Positions 11,526-24,162 of a stretch of 64,000 bases of DNA are shown in pieces. A program made the translations under genes and the position numbers. Location of the stretch: assembly GCF_009905375.1 (NCBI RefSeq), contig NC_133653.1:55731663-55795662 (forward strand), written 5' to 3'. The notes below the pieces were generated by a model. It had not been told where the DNA came from. It searched no databases and saw only the letters and a list, made by a program, of their open reading frames with translations. The stretch comes from Apium graveolens. Its lineage: Eukaryota > Streptophyta > Magnoliopsida > Apiales > Apiaceae. Each line of letters begins with the position of its first letter. Position 1 is the stretch's first letter.

Positions 11526-13068
11526 TTATTTGCTGAGATATATTCTTTATTTTATTAAAGAATAAGGTGTCGATAATCAAACTTATTTTTGATTATTCAA
11601 ATAAAGATATTACTTTCGTATAAGTATATCTTTGATTATTTGCTATTCATTTCAAGTATAAGTTTTAATACTTCTACTTCAATTATTTTATAAAGATTAT
11701 CTTTTATGGGAATATTATTTAAATAATAATATTCAGACATTTTCTAAATATTCTGGGGACTGATTTACTTCATTAAATCAGTTTTACTCCAAACACTCTT
11801 TAAAGTGTTTTCGAGTCTTTAAAATGATTTTCAAAAGTTAGAGCGGATCCCAAAACTATTTTTATATTTAAGATCTTCCTTTTAAAAAGGGGATTTAAAT
11901 ACTCGCTCAAAACCTGGGGGATCCGGCTCGATGGTGTGTTTTATATTCGCAACAAGGTTGCTGTCTTGGTAAAAGAGTTTTTGATTACTTACCCAATATT
12001 CGGGAAGTAAAATTCTTGGAACAAGTTAATCCATTAACAGGCATCGTCTGGGAAATATCGGTGAGTTTTCCTTTCCAACTAGGTACGACTTCTTGGTGGA
12101 GCCGTATCAACAAGTTTCTACTTGGGGAAAGGGGGAAACGAGCTTTACGTTTCAGAGTCATGGATTTCATCTGAACTAGGAGTGGCGTAAGTGGTCGAGT
12201 AGCGCCGGCCCAGCCTTATTATATTGGCCCAAATGGCCTGGAAGTTCCGCTAAGGCGGTCCATTCCTTAGGAGTTCAGTGTTCGGTTGACAAGTAAATCC
12301 GACAGGTTCTCCTCTACATGTAGAAAATGGTGGGGTTGTACTACTACGACTGATCATCGTAAGTGGTCTTCCTGGCGCGGTAAACTCCCGTAATGAGTTC
12401 ATCATCCAATTGGATATTTCTGCAACACTACCCAAAGCACTTCGATAGAAAGGCTACGGTTGGGCGATTGTTGAGTGTTGGCAGGGTCAAGTTTTCAAAA
12501 TAATATTTGCATCAAATGAAGTATCTCATAACTTCATTTTATTTTGATGATATTTTAAAGGTTGAATCTATTCAAGTATTATCTTGTAGTCTCGTCTATG
12601 TGATGAACTTTTGAAACTGATTATAACTTGAACGGTGGTAGTTCAAGTAGTATTGGGAAAGATATAAGTATATTGGGGTATTTGGTAACCTCATCTTTTA
12701 AACTTATATCTAATTAATAATTGTCTTATGAATGACAAAGATTTTCAGAAAAAACGTTGAGACAAGGTTAGATATATGAGATCACCTTGCAACGATATTT
12801 TTTTTATATACAGTTATACACTGGGACTTTGTGTATATTATGCATGGAAGAGGACTTCCAATATTTTGAAAAGTATATATGTATATATACTGAATATTTT
12901 GCGACTTCATCGCATTAAGATATCAAACTTGGTTCATTTCTTTTGACCAAGACTTTCATGAGTATTATGAGTAGGCTCATATATTGTAAATCATTATACA
13001 TATTATTTTGGTGGGCTTGCTACTCACCCTTGCTTTATTTCTTCATCACACAACAACAGTTAGGAAAG

Positions 13069-13170
13069 ATGGCCAGACTCCAGCAGACCCAGCGCAAGCG
13101 CGTGGGAAGCGTCCCGCGTCTTCCCGTTGATGTTGTAGCTGCTATAGCTGCAGAGGTAGATCTATTGTAG
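13069..13170 (+). CDS. Possible 33-residue leader peptide in the LTR (element A, 5' LTR)
   Basis: An ATG at 13069 opens a short frame in the last 400 bases of the LTR, probably in the transcribed leader. It begins MARLQQTQRKRVGSVPR and is Arg/Lys-rich, then Ala/Val-rich. The equivalent frame in element B begins MNRTKLPIRKRLGDVPQ. The core RKR[VL]G[SD]VP and an Ala-Glu-Val ending survive although the DNA has changed, partly at silent sites. It could be an upstream ORF or nucleic-acid-binding peptide, or it could be chance. The 75-residue frame that includes it upstream is not likely to be translated, because its extra hydrophobic part is not shared in the same way. Confidence 0.3.
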   Translation: MARLQQTQRKRVGSVPRLPVDVVAAIAAEVDLL

Positions 13171-13466
13171 ATCAGACCATCTACTTTTGAGAATCAATTA
13201 TGTATAATTATAACTTGTGGCAGATAATGACAATTAACTGTAAATTTATCAAGTAATCATTTTGGGTTGTAATAACTTTTAAATTGTGGATTCAAAGACT
13301 TGTACTTATTTAAATTTCATCTCTGAGACTATAACGGGTTGTGGTGTGTGTTAGTGTGGGGTCACAGCATAAGGTTATTTATTATTAATTAAGTGAAGTG
13401 ATATTGTGGAAAGAAAGACCGTGACGACCCGGATCCCCGACCCCGGATCTGGGGGTGTTACAGAAA

Positions 13467-13478
13467 TGGTATCAGAGC
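13467..13478 (+). other. Primer-binding site for initiator-Met tRNA (element A)
   Basis: TGGTATCAGAGC lies four bases after the 5' LTR and is complementary to the 3' end of plant initiator-Met tRNA, the usual primer for minus-strand synthesis in plant gypsy and copia elements. It is intact. Confidence 0.92.
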
Positions 13479-13629
13479 TAAGCGTTATAAACCTCAGAGA
13501 TGATGGGACGTTAAGATAATAAGTTCACTAAGATAATAAGAACTCTTGCCAAGTTCATAGTCGGGCTACCTAACGTAGTACTGACAGTTAAAACCCTTAT
13601 GGGAACCCTTATAAATATCGTGATAGGAG

Positions 13630-13930
13630 CGTAGTTCGTTATCGTATATGGTATCGGGACTCCGAACCCTGATGTTAAGGAGCAACATCGCGATGATATT
13701 TTATTACTAATTGGAGATCGGATTGTGGATCCGATAGAGTGTCCTAATGCAGGACCGGATGATGTTGATATTGAGGATTTAGCAGTTGAGGATGTTGTCC
13801 TAGAAGGGATAGTTGCTGAGGAGGATCCCATGGAGGATCCTGACAGGATTGGATAAAGGACCACTGATGAATTGATGACCCTGGTTGGGTCGACTACCAG
13901 AGGTAGGATTGGCCGGTCACTACTAGAGGT
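13630..13930 (+). pseudogene. gag: Gag N-terminal remnant (element A)
   Basis: This stretch can be read as an acidic protein containing AVEDVVLEGIVAEEDPMEDP, matching AVEDVIPERIVAEEDLMEDP in the longer ORF of element B (54401-55165). A TAA near 13855 ends it, and soon afterwards the sequence jumps to a piece of pol. It is probably the acidic, disordered N-terminal part of gag, known only by its position after the PBS and by the B copy. Confidence 0.6.
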
Positions 13931-13935
13931 TCGTT

Positions 13936-14730
13936 CAAGTTTGTAAAGATAGTAGCCCCTTTAACGTGGCTTACTCGTAAGACTGAGAAGTTCGAATGGA
14001 CAGAGAAATGCGAGAACAGCTTTCAAGAACTGAAGCAGAGGTTGGTGATGGCCCTTATGCTGGCATTGCCGGATGGAAAAGGAGATTTTGTGAAGTGTAA
14101 TGACGCTTCGCACAAGGGCTTAGGGTGCGTGCTTATGCAGCACGGTAAGGTAATCGCGTACATGTCAAGACAATTAAGGTAATATGAAATTCGATATCCC
14201 CGCTCATGAGCTTAGGCTCGTGGCAATAGTTTACCCTAAAGATTGGAGGCACTACTTGTATGGAGAAAAGTGCGAGAATTACCTAAGCCATAAGTGCTCT
14301 AGTACATTTTCACGTAGAAAGAGCTCAACATATGCCAGAGGAGGCAGTTAGAGCTAATCAAGAATAATGATTGGGAGATTCTTTATCATTCGGGGAAAGC
14401 CAATATGGTGGCTGATGCCCTTAGTAAAAAGGAGAGACTCAAGATGATGATGTCTTTTGGAGAGTTTATAAGAGATTTTGAAAAAAAATGGAAATAGTAG
14501 TGAAGGTAACCGGAGCCGGTACCGAAAAGCTGTTTGAGATTGCAATACAGCCCGAATTATTGGAAAATATCATATTATGCCAGAAAAAGTTATGAATGAA
14601 GGCAGAGAGCCAACAAATAGATAAGAGGTTAATATCGAGAAAGATGATAAGGGAATAATGAGGTATTCCTATAGAATTTGGGTTCCGAAAGTTCAAGAGC
14701 GTAAGGATGAGATCTTAGACGAAAGCTAGT
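13936..14730 (+). pseudogene. pol: Displaced RT end, RNase H and linker fragment (element A only)
   Basis: The reading starts FVKIVAPLTWLTRKTEKFEW, then FQELKQRLVMALMLALPD, DASHKGLGCVLMQHGKVIAY and SRQLR, then HYLYGEKCE and GKANMVADALSKKERL, all signatures of gypsy RT/RNase H. It continues into the linker before integrase (EIVVKVTGAGTEKLFEI, GIMRYSYRIWVP). Several frameshifts and stops break it. It lies before the gag core, out of the normal gag-PR-RT-RH-IN order, and a second RNase H remnant (KEVADTL near 16750) is in the expected place. Element B lacks this block. It is probably acquired from a related chromovirus by template switching. Confidence 0.8.
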
Positions 14731-14734
14731 TTGA

Positions 14735-17700
14735 GGAATAAGATTTAGAGCAAACCCTGAACGTGATAGTCAGGGAGGTCGCCATCAAGATAGAAGGAAC
14801 CCATGACATAATGGAGTGGAAAATGAGGATTTTAAATTAAAAGATGACCCCAATTATGGGGAGTAGGATGAAACATTTCATACTAAGGAAATAGAAAGTC
14901 GAGTAAGGAAAGGAGACCCGAGACGGTACTCCTATACGGCAATTCATGGACCTGTCTAAAAAGAACTTAGACTATTATCCCCAACCACCACCCTGAGGAG
15001 ACAGTGCGGTGGGAAATTCTTTCATGACCTTTAAGTCGCTAAGCTCTCAGAGTTCCAAGGAACAAGCTGACCCAGTCGAGGCAAGAGCCTGGCTAAAGGA
15101 AATAGATGAATCATTTGAGATTCTAAATGATTGACGAACCACAAAAGACTGTTTTGTCACTTACCCTCCTAAGAGAGAGACCACCCGCTGGTGAAAGGCC
15201 AAGGAAGGCACGGAGCAAGAGGTTATAATAAACTGATTTAAGTTCAGTCAATTGTTTTCAGGAAAGTACTTCCCAAGGTTATGGAGATAGTGTAAAAGCT
15301 TAAGAGCCAGAACAAAGGCAGACGAGTATGATGAATTATGAATCTAAGTTGTAAAAGTTATCAAGATTCGTTCTGAAGACACGAATCCAGAATGACGGGA
15401 TGTTTGAAATCAATGCTTATGTTGTGTTGGTTCATGAAATAACGATAAGAGAAAGGAATATAAAGGCAAGAGAGTTTGAGGAATGATAAGGGAGTTGGGT
15501 ATGAGGAAACCCTAAAGACTCCTATTAATAGAAATAGAAAAGTATATGATCGTCAGGATGAGGGTGATTCACCATGAGTTAAAGTTGACGGTTGAAGGCA
15601 TAAGAGATGCATATAGTTTATCCCCTGTAAGTTGGGAGGATTCGAGGAAACCTTGAGATAATTCGAAGGATAAATAATGAGACGCGGATAGACTAAGGGG
15701 ATAAGAAAGTAAGAAATTAAGAAAATTGGATGAAGGAAGTGACCTTCAAGAAGGTGAAGTGTAAGACCGGTGGCATGATACCCAGAAAGGGAGACGCCAG
15801 ATATGAAAGATATCCCAACCTTGAGGTGACTGTTGAGATAAACAACAAAAGTAAATAAGGAATTATTAAGAAGAAGTTCACGTTGAACACGACCAATATC
15901 TTCCAGAACATCCATGTTATCGTTACCAGATTAGGCAAGAAAAGCGGATAACCGTTGTTATCTTTTGGAGGCCATTTTGATTAACCTCATTTTGTATACA
16001 GATGTTATTGTGAAATTAGGCATTTACTATCGAGGTGGGAATGATTGAATAAGATACCCATATCAGGGATATATGACTTTATTTATCCATGGAAGGATGC
16101 TTGTACCTTTTTAAAGGTGGAATTAAGGATAGAACATCGGTAACTTAAAACGAATCCCAGGGGAATGCATAAAGGTTGGCATTTCACCCTTGATAGGGAT
16201 AGTATGAGTTTTGACAGTATGATTGGGAAAGGGTTAAGGTAACAACAACCTTTAAGAATCAGTGGAGAAATTTTGCAGAAGTATATAGACAATGGTTCTA
16301 CTATTAGTAAATGGTATTGTGATATGCCCTGTATCTAGGGAATACAGGAGGAACGATTGAAGGATAACCTTAGAGGTTTTATAAGGAAAAAGGTAATATT
16401 CAAAATTCTCAAGAATAGAAATGTGGATAAAGGAAATATGACGTAATTATAATGATGCCAAATGGGGCACGTGTTAAACCACGAGAAAGTATGGATCGAA
16501 CCAGTAATGGTCGAAATTGTTCAGGGCAATTAGGACTTAAGATAAAAGATGTTCTAATTATGATTGAGAGTCAGTCATGACAGTGATTAACCTCTAAAGA
16601 CTGAGGGGATAACTTATGGAAAAATGGAATTTTTTTTTTCTCATCAGATATTAAAGAAAAGTATTTTCACATAAGCTGTGATTGAAATAAGGTAGAAAAT
16701 TTATTTGGAGGTGGTTAAAATGACATTGACTGTAAGGAACTATTACTATCAGGAAAGGCCAAAGAGGTGGCCGACACTTTAACGGTAAAAGGAAAAAAAT
16801 TATAGGCGCGTGTGCCAAAAGAATACAGCGATGATGGTTAAAAATGTGAAGGTTGAATTATGGTTTGAAAGATTTACATTCCTTCTGATGACTGTGCAAT
16901 ACCCAACCGTAATAGTAGTTGGTAAAGGTTTAAATTGTGTAATCGCCATGAACGGGCTATCTATCTTAGAAGGTCCTATCTTGAGATAAGCCAGGACCAT
17001 GTTTCAAAAAGGACCAAACAAACCTTTGAGTTAAGTCTTCTATTGAAGGCATATGATTAAGAATGGTATTAACCTGCTATCGGTGCTTTGATTGAAACTC
17101 TTCTGCAATTTTATATGCTTCATGTCATGTATGTATGTCAGGATCAGGAGTGTTCTTTATGAATCAGGAATGGTGATTATGTTACCTCCTTAGAAGGATT
17201 TGATACGACATGGATAGACTCCGTATGGTTAGCTATTAAGACTTCATGGAAAATGAATGACTACAGTGGGTCAGTGGTGGACCATAGTAAGGCAGCAATG
17301 ATTCTGCGAGTAATGAGCTGATTACAACCGTGAGAGTTGTATTGGAATGGGTGTTGAGATTGAGTACCACTAATCGGGTCGTGGTAGTGTATAAGTTATC
17401 ATTGATAGACTAATTAAGTAGAGTATCTACCTAGTGAATATTTATTCTTTCTTATCAATAGAGAGCCGTATTATTCGAGCATAGAATCCTAGTAACGGTG
17501 ATATATAGAATGAGATCCCAGATTCGATTTTCGATGTCGAGGGAGTTTCAAAGGTGATTGTGTATAAGCTCGAGGAAGAGCATGGGTCCATAGAATGATG
17601 GACGGGATAGAGAAAATATTTAGGCACGTGAAATGCGATGCTATAATACTTGATGTTGATATAAATACATATATGTTTTGTTCTCCTATGACAAACCTCT

Positions 17701-18975
17701 ATAGTTCAGAGGTAGGTTCCAAGCCAGATATTTTGTGGCTGTATATTTTTTTCATATATACAATTCTCTTCAATTCGTTCTTTTCTCTTCTTTTCATTTC
17801 ATGTAAGCTGAGAAGAACAACCCTTCCAGAAGGGGAGGTATTGCCGAATGACTATCTATCTTTGTGATAGAAGCCTAGTAGGATACCATCTATTGTTTAG
17901 TTGCTTGTCAAGTACTAAAGGCTGGCCACCTTCTGTACTAACTATGCGATATAACAAGTGTTCATGATCATAGTGATCTCTCAACAAATTCCTTTACTTC
18001 TATTTGATTGATCAAATTTTGGAAAATAGAAACAACTGAAAAAGGAGTAATAAAGTGGTGGTAGTATGCGGAATGGAAACACATTCGTGATACTAAGGTT
18101 GACGTGGTTATTAAAAGGTTATAGAACGCTAACGAGCAAAAGTATAACCAGTATAATATTAGGAACCGAAGGTGATAGCGATAACGAACTGGAAAAGAAT
18201 GGGTATTAAGAAGCAAAAGCTATAATGCTAGAAGCTATAATGAGAGTTTGTGCAATAGACTTGAAAGAAATTGGAATGATCACATAACGCGGATTGAGTT
18301 ATCTTACGACAATAGATCATATGTCATTATCGAGATGTCGCCTTATGAGATCCTTGAGGGAAGACAATGTCGATCTCCCTTATGTTAGGATGAAGTTGTA
18401 GAGCGCAAGATGCTCGGACCCGCAGTAGTCCAAAGGACCAAGGATATGATAGATCTAATCAGAGGACGGCTGGTAGTAGCCCAAGATGGACATGATAAGT
18501 ATGTTGATTTGACACGAAAGGATAAAGAGTATGAAATAGGGGACCTAGTAATGATATAGGTATCCCTTGGAAAGGATTGATGAGGTTCGGAAAGAAAGGA
18601 AAGCTAAGTCTACAATTTGTTGGACCCTTGGATATATTAAGACGTTTGGGAAGTTAGCATATGAGCTAGCCCTAACCCCGAACATGTAGCAGGTCGTAAC
18701 GTGTTTCATGTATCAATGTTAAGGAAGTGTAATTCAGATGCCAGATAAATAGAGGCATATGAGCGCATAGATATGCAACCCGACGTAACCTATATGGAGC
18801 AACTAGAAAGGGTTATAGATCGAAAAGGGACAAGTGCTTAGGAGAAGGGTTATCAAACTAGTCAGAGTTTGATGGTAGAACCACAATGTGGGAAAATTGA
18901 CTCGAGAGTTAGAAAGTGCAATGCAAAGAGAGTATCCCTATTTATTTCTATCTGATTCCGGGACGGAATCCTTTT
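14735..18975 (+). pseudogene. Degenerate gag-pol body (element A)
   Basis: There is no long ORF, but protein remnants can be read in broken frames. Gag core is at about 15030-15480 (EQADPVEARAWLKEIDESFE). An RNase H end (KAKEVADTLTVK) is near 16750. The integrase end is at about 18290-18960: SPYEILEGRQCRSPLC, MIDLIRGRLVVAQD, YVDLTRKDKEYEIGDLVM, RNVFHVSML, and a tail RELESAMQREYPYLF just before the PPT. A TAG at 18557-18559 and a lost base in the following VSPWKG-type motif are shared with element B. The segment 17400-17980 has no recognisable protein and contains T-rich DNA. This is the chromovirus (Tekay/Del-like) arrangement in ruins. Confidence 0.8.
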
Positions 18976-18988
18976 AAGGAGGGGAGAC
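18976..18988 (+). other. Polypurine tract (element A)
   Basis: AAGGAGGGGAGAC sits directly before the 3' LTR and is the plus-strand primer site. The same sequence is at 59749-59761 in element B. Confidence 0.88.
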
Positions 18989-21900
18989 TGTAATAACCCC
19001 AATTTTTGGAAATTTTTGAAACCCTTATGAATAGTGTTTTTGCTGAATGAGAAAACTGTTCATGCCACGCTATGTAGGGGTTCTGTTATTGATCTTATGG
19101 GATATTATTAGTACTCTATGAAGTATATAAGTGTATGTAAAGATCGTCAGAATCCAATTCCGAACACTTTGGTTTTTCCCAGAAATCCACAAGATACGGA
19201 GAGAATTGAGTATAAGGTAACAGGATAAAAAGGATTTAAATTAAAGGATTATAATAGAGGATCATAAAAAGGATTATAATGTATTGAGAAAGGTTAAGGG
19301 AACCTAAGTAATAAGATCCCGGGTATGATCCTCAAACGATAAACAAGAACGAAAGATAAGCGAACCGTACAACAGATCAGCGGTCATTAGGCAAACGATT
19401 AGGAAGCTAATCAAAGGGTTTAATGGGAGTGATGTCATCCAACCAATAGAAAGGAGACAAGGAAGGGAGGATGACATCATAAGGGTGACATAAGCATGAC
19501 ATGGAAGAAGGGAGGTGTGGTTGATTAAGGACCACACAAATTCAAGGGCAAGGTGGTAATTTGCTAAATCAAAAACAAAACCAAGCCAACCAACTAGCAA
19601 ATCATTTCATCAAAAATCAAAAAAAATCAGCCAAGGCATTTGTTCATCACCTAGCTCTCGGCTTTTCACTTTTTTTCAAAGCTAAAATTCTCAAAATCAA
19701 GATCCAAGCATCCTTAATTGGTAAGAAAATTCCCTAACCATCTTTATGCTTAGTTATGGCTATATCATGAGTTTAAGCCATTAATTCTTTCTCTAGCTTC
19801 TCCATTTAATCAATGAAGAAGACAATGAATAGTGTTTTCAAGTTTTTAACTTGAACTTTTTCTTGTTTTCTTAAAGATCCAAGCTTTCCTAAGGCTTCTC
19901 CAAGCTTCTTAAGGCTTCCTAGCTCAACCCACCACTTCAAGGAAGGTATACCATTTTCAAACCCTAGGTTCATATATATTATAAGGTGATTTTGATGAGT
20001 AGGATGTTATTGTAGTTGTTGTTATGATTAGAGTTTGAGATTTGGAATGGTAGTGAAATGAAATGGTAATTTTGTGGTTTTGATTTAAAGAAACTTAAGA
20101 ATGATTAAAGTAAAGTTTAAGCATAAGTATGAATGGTTAAATTGAATTGGTTGGGGTTGTTATGATGTGATAAGGATGGGTGTTTGTTGTGTGTTGGATT
20201 TGAGGATGGTTGTGTTGATTGTGGATAGTTTAAAAAATGGGAAATCGCGTAAACATAGCCGTCGTAACGTCCGATTTTCTTTGGACTGTTTTTGTGCATA
20301 GCATTAGGACCCGAGAACCCCCTGCTAAATTGTGACCACTGCCATGTTTAGATAGCTCATGTTACGAGCTTCGTTTTGATATGTAGTTCGTTCGATTCCG
20401 ATTTACGGTTTAGGAGAAACGACCGTTTCAAGTAACGGCGTTTCGCGGACGAAACTTTTTCCCTCGCCTTACTTTGAAACATAGGTTAAAGACCAAAAAG
20501 GACTAATTGAAGTATGAAACATTTTTGGTAAGTGTGTTAGGCAGTTGGTAAGACACTCGCGAAGGAATCGCCTTAAAACTCGTAAAGGTTAAATTATTAA
20601 AAATGGTGGAGCCGAGGGTACCCGAGTGACTTAAGCGAATCAGTGAGCGCAAAACGAGCGTTAGAGTCTAAGTTAGTTAAAGTATAGATTTACAAGTGAC
20701 TTTGGTTTAATTCCAACTTACTTGTTGCTTATAGGTTACCAGACTCGTCCCGAGCCATTCGTAACCCCCAGTCGCTCAGGCAAGTTTTCTACCCGTTATA
20801 CTGTTGTTGTGATGTAAATATATGTATATGCATTATCTTGTGATATTGCATGATTGTTATTAGCAAATTTTGTGATATATTGGAGCATGCTAATATGGTA
20901 TATATGCATGTCTGTTTCGTAATCTGGTTATCTATCTGTTGATTTCAATGCTTATAGTTGCATAATACCTATGCTAGAAATAAGCAAGTAGTTGCGTATA
21001 CCCTTAGTATAGGGGATAAAAGGTGAACATATTTCTAAACCGGGAGTCGATGTTCCCGAGTATATATATATATATATATTTATTTATATATATATATATA
21101 TATATGGATATAGTTTTTAAAACTATTAATCGAATAAGGTTTATTCGATAACTTTAACTTTATTTTATTATTGAATATTATTTCAAATATTATTCGAAGG
21201 CGTATGACTCCTTTACATTATTTATTGAATATTATTTGAATATTCATTTGAGGATGTATGACTCCTTTATTTTATTTAATGAATATTATTTATAATATTC
21301 ATTCGAGGTATTATGACTCAGCTTATTTTATTTATTGAATATTATTTGAATATTCATTTGAGGATCTATGACTCCGATTATTTGCTGAGATATATTCTTT
21401 ATTTTATTAAAGAATAAGGTGTCGATAATCAAACTTATTTTTGATTATTCAAATAAAGATATTACTTTCGTATAAGTATATCTTTGATTATTTGCTATTC
21501 ATTTCAAGTATAAGTTTTAATACTTCTACTTCAATTATTTTATAAAGATTATCTTTTATGGGAATATTATTTAAATAATAATATTCAGACATTTTCTAAA
21601 TATTCTGGGGACTGATTTACTTCATTAAATCAGTTTTACTCCAAACACTCTTTAAAGTGTTTTCGAGTCTTTAAAATGATTTTCAAAAGTTAGAGCGGAT
21701 CCCAAAACTATTTTTATATTTAAGATCTTCCTTTTAAAAAGGGGATTTAAATACTCGCTCAAAACCTGGGGGATCCGGCTCGATGGTGTGTTTTATATTC
21801 GCAACAAGGTTGCTGTCTTGGTAAAAGAGTTTTTGATTACTTACCCAATATTCGGGAAGTAAAATTCTTGGAACAAGTTAATCCATTAACAGGCATCGCC

Positions 21901-23315
21901 TGGGAAATATCGGTGAGTTTTCCTTTCCAACTAGGTACGACTTCTTGGTGGAGCCGTATCAACAAGTTTCTACTTGGGGAAAGGGGGAAACGAGCTTTAC
22001 GTTTCAGAGTCATGGATTTCATCTGAACTAGGAGTGGCGTAAGTGGTCGAGTAGCGCCGGCCCAGCCTTATTATATTGGCCCAAATGGCCTGGAAGTTCC
22101 GCTAAGGCGGTCCATTCCTTAGGAGTTCAGTGTTCGGTTGACAAGTAAATCCGACAGGTTCTCCTCTACATGTAGAAAATGGTGGGGTTGTACTACTACG
22201 ACTGATCATCGTAAGTGGTCTTCCTGGCGCGGTAAACTCCCGTAATGAGTTCATCATCCAATTGGATATTTCTGCAACACTACCCAAAGCACTTCGATAG
22301 AAAGGCTACGGTTGGGCGATTGTTGAGTGTTGGCAGGGTCAAGTTTTCAAAATAATATTTACATCAAATGAAGTATCTCATAACTTCATTTTATTTTGAT
22401 GATATTTTAAAGGTTGAATCTATTCAAGTATTAATGTTGTAGTCTCGTCTATGTGATGAACTTTTGAAACTGATTATAACTTGAACGGTGGTAGTTCAAG
22501 TAGTATTGGGAAAGATATAAGTATATTGGGGTATTTGGTAACCTCATCTTTTAAACTTATATCTAATTAATAATTGTCTTATGAATGACAAAGATTTTCA
22601 GAAAAAACGTTGAGACAAGGTTAGATATATGAGATCACCTTGCAACGATATTTTTTTTATATACAGTTATACACTGGGACTTTGTGTATATTATGCATGG
22701 AAGAGGACTTCCAATATTTTGAAAAGTATATATGTATATATACTGAATATTTTGCGACTTCATCGCATTAAGATATCAAACTTGGTTCATTTCTTTTGAC
22801 CAAGACTTTCATGAGTATTATGAGTAGGCTCATATATTGTAAATCATTATACATATTATTTTGGTGGGCTTGCTGCTCACCCTTGCTTTATTTCTTCATC
22901 ACACAACAACAGTTAGGAAAGATGGCCAGACTCCAGCAGACCCAGCGCAAGCGCGTGGGAAGCGTCCCGCGTCTTCCCGTTGATGTTGTAGCTGCTATAG
23001 CTGCAGAGGTAGATCTATTGTAGATCAGACCATCTACTTTTGAGAATCAATTATGTATAATTATAACTTGTGGCAGATAATGACAATTAACTGTAAATTT
23101 ATCAAGTAATCATTTTGGGTTGTAATAACTTTTAAATTGTGGATTCAAAGACTTGTACTTATTTAAATTTCATCTCTGAGACTATAACGGGTTGTGGTGT
23201 GTGTTAGTGTGGGGTCACAACATAAGGTTATTTATTATTAATTAAGTGAAGTGATATTGTGGAAAGAAAGACCGTGACGACCCGGATCCCCGACCCCGGA
23301 TCTGGGGGTGTTACA
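18989..23315 (+). repeat. 3' LTR of gypsy element A
   Basis: This 4,327-base repeat is near-identical to 9137-13462. Differences seen by eye include T/C at 12047/21899, a small change near 12584/22434, A/G near 13022 and 22875, G/A near 13368 and 23220, and the length of the (TA)n tract. It ends TTACA at 23315 and is followed by CCTTT. Its tandem units are at 21169-21376 and its copy of the short leader frame is at 22922-23023. Confidence 0.95.
22922..23023 (+). CDS. Possible leader peptide, element A 3' LTR copy
   Basis: This repeats the frame at 13069-13170 with the same 33 residues. In the 3' LTR it would lie downstream of the poly(A) region and is not expected to be translated from the element RNA. 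Confidence 0.2.
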   Translation: MARLQQTQRKRVGSVPRLPVDVVAAIAAEVDLL

Positions 23316-23320
23316 CCTTT
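23316..23320 (+). repeat. Target site duplication CCTTT, right copy
   Basis: It matches 9132-9136 and defines the right end of element A. Confidence 0.93.
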
Positions 23321-24162
23321 CCTTCCTTATGTGGTGCTTCTTGGAACTATCTTCCTCATTCTCAATTCAACTTCAATAACAAGTGGTATTTATACCAACT
23401 ATTAATTCTATCTGACACCAATAGTTACTTTTGATATATCAGAGCAAAAAGATGGTATCAAATGGTGAATATATCAGAGCCAGGTAAGGATGTTGTTTGA
23501 GAAGTGTTTAATTCTAATGACTTGGGTTAGAACCTATGAGGTTTGACCTGCTCATAGTCAGTTACTAAACCACTGAGGGTGTTGAAGATAACAAACATCT
23601 GAAGTACAATATCAGAAAATTTAATAAGCAATAAGAGAGTGATCTCATTTTTAGAGAGTTTTACCTTTACTTACCACCATATGGATTCATGAAGTATTTC
23701 TTAGATGATCATGCTTTTGGATTCTTTTGACAATGCTACTCAATCAAATTTCATTAGCTCAAAGCAGTTCATGTTAATCCAATATAGATAATTACTATAG
23801 AGGAAATGGGGTGAACACTGAACCTATAAGACTTTCATAAGGTAATCATTGTATAAGAAAGACATATTAGGATCTAATATCCAGAACAAAGTATAAGCAT
23901 AGCAAGATCACCAGAGTTACACACATGATCAACATATAAGTCATAAAATCAATTAATTATGCCTAGAGTACATTCAGCAAGTCTAATTGATTAGTCATAA
24001 CAAGATTAAACCAATTACAAACTATTCCTGATATAATTGAGTCACAACTATCATCAGTCATGCTACATATTTATTCTAGCACAAGATAAACAAAGTTATC
24101 TAGCATAAACAGAGAATCAGAGTGATCAAGGAATCTGTTGTTAGAGTTACCTAGAGTCTGAA
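23321..24162. other. Unclassified repeat-like DNA, right part
   Basis: This is the continuation of 7819-9131 after the element A insertion. It has no ORF of note and no recognised protein. It ends where the LTR of element C starts at 24163. Confidence 0.45.

Larger units (their letters stand above)
9137..13462 (+). repeat. 5' LTR of gypsy element A
   Basis: This is a 4,326-base direct repeat, near-identical to 18989-23315, which is very long for an LTR. It contains a (TA)n stretch near 11210-11255, a 4-unit tandem repeat at 11317-11525, a segment at about 12010-12512 that is replaced in element B, and a short conserved reading frame near its 3' end (13069-13170). Frames on either strand, such as 9452-9748 minus, repeat in both LTRs only because the LTRs are recent copies. 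Confidence 0.95.
9137..23315 (+). mobile_element. Gypsy element A, complete, large LTRs, non-autonomous
   Basis: This is a complete 14,179-base element: LTR 9137-13462, PBS 13467, internal region, PPT 18976-18988, LTR 18989-23315, flanked by CCTTT on both sides. The LTRs start TGTAATAACCCC and end GGGGGTGTTACA. By eye the two LTRs differ at fewer than ten places in 4.3 kb, so the insertion is recent. The 5.5-kb inside contains recognisable but thoroughly broken gag, RNase H and integrase of the chromovirus type (Tekay/Del-like), so this copy cannot make its own enzymes. The order is mosaic, with an extra RNase H block upstream of the gag core. It splits the unclassified tract 7819-9131/23321-24162. 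Sister copy B is at 49887-64000. Confidence 0.93.

Noticed and set aside
12943..13068. Hydrophobic extension upstream of the leader peptide, which would make a 75-residue membrane protein
   Set aside because: It uses a different start from element B, where the open frame begins much later. Only the part from the inner ATG is comparable.
17595..17867. 90-residue frame within element A with a hydrophobic stretch
   Set aside because: The counterpart in B (58361-58579) is shortened and shifted, and neither matches a known protein; probably non-coding DNA inside the dead body.
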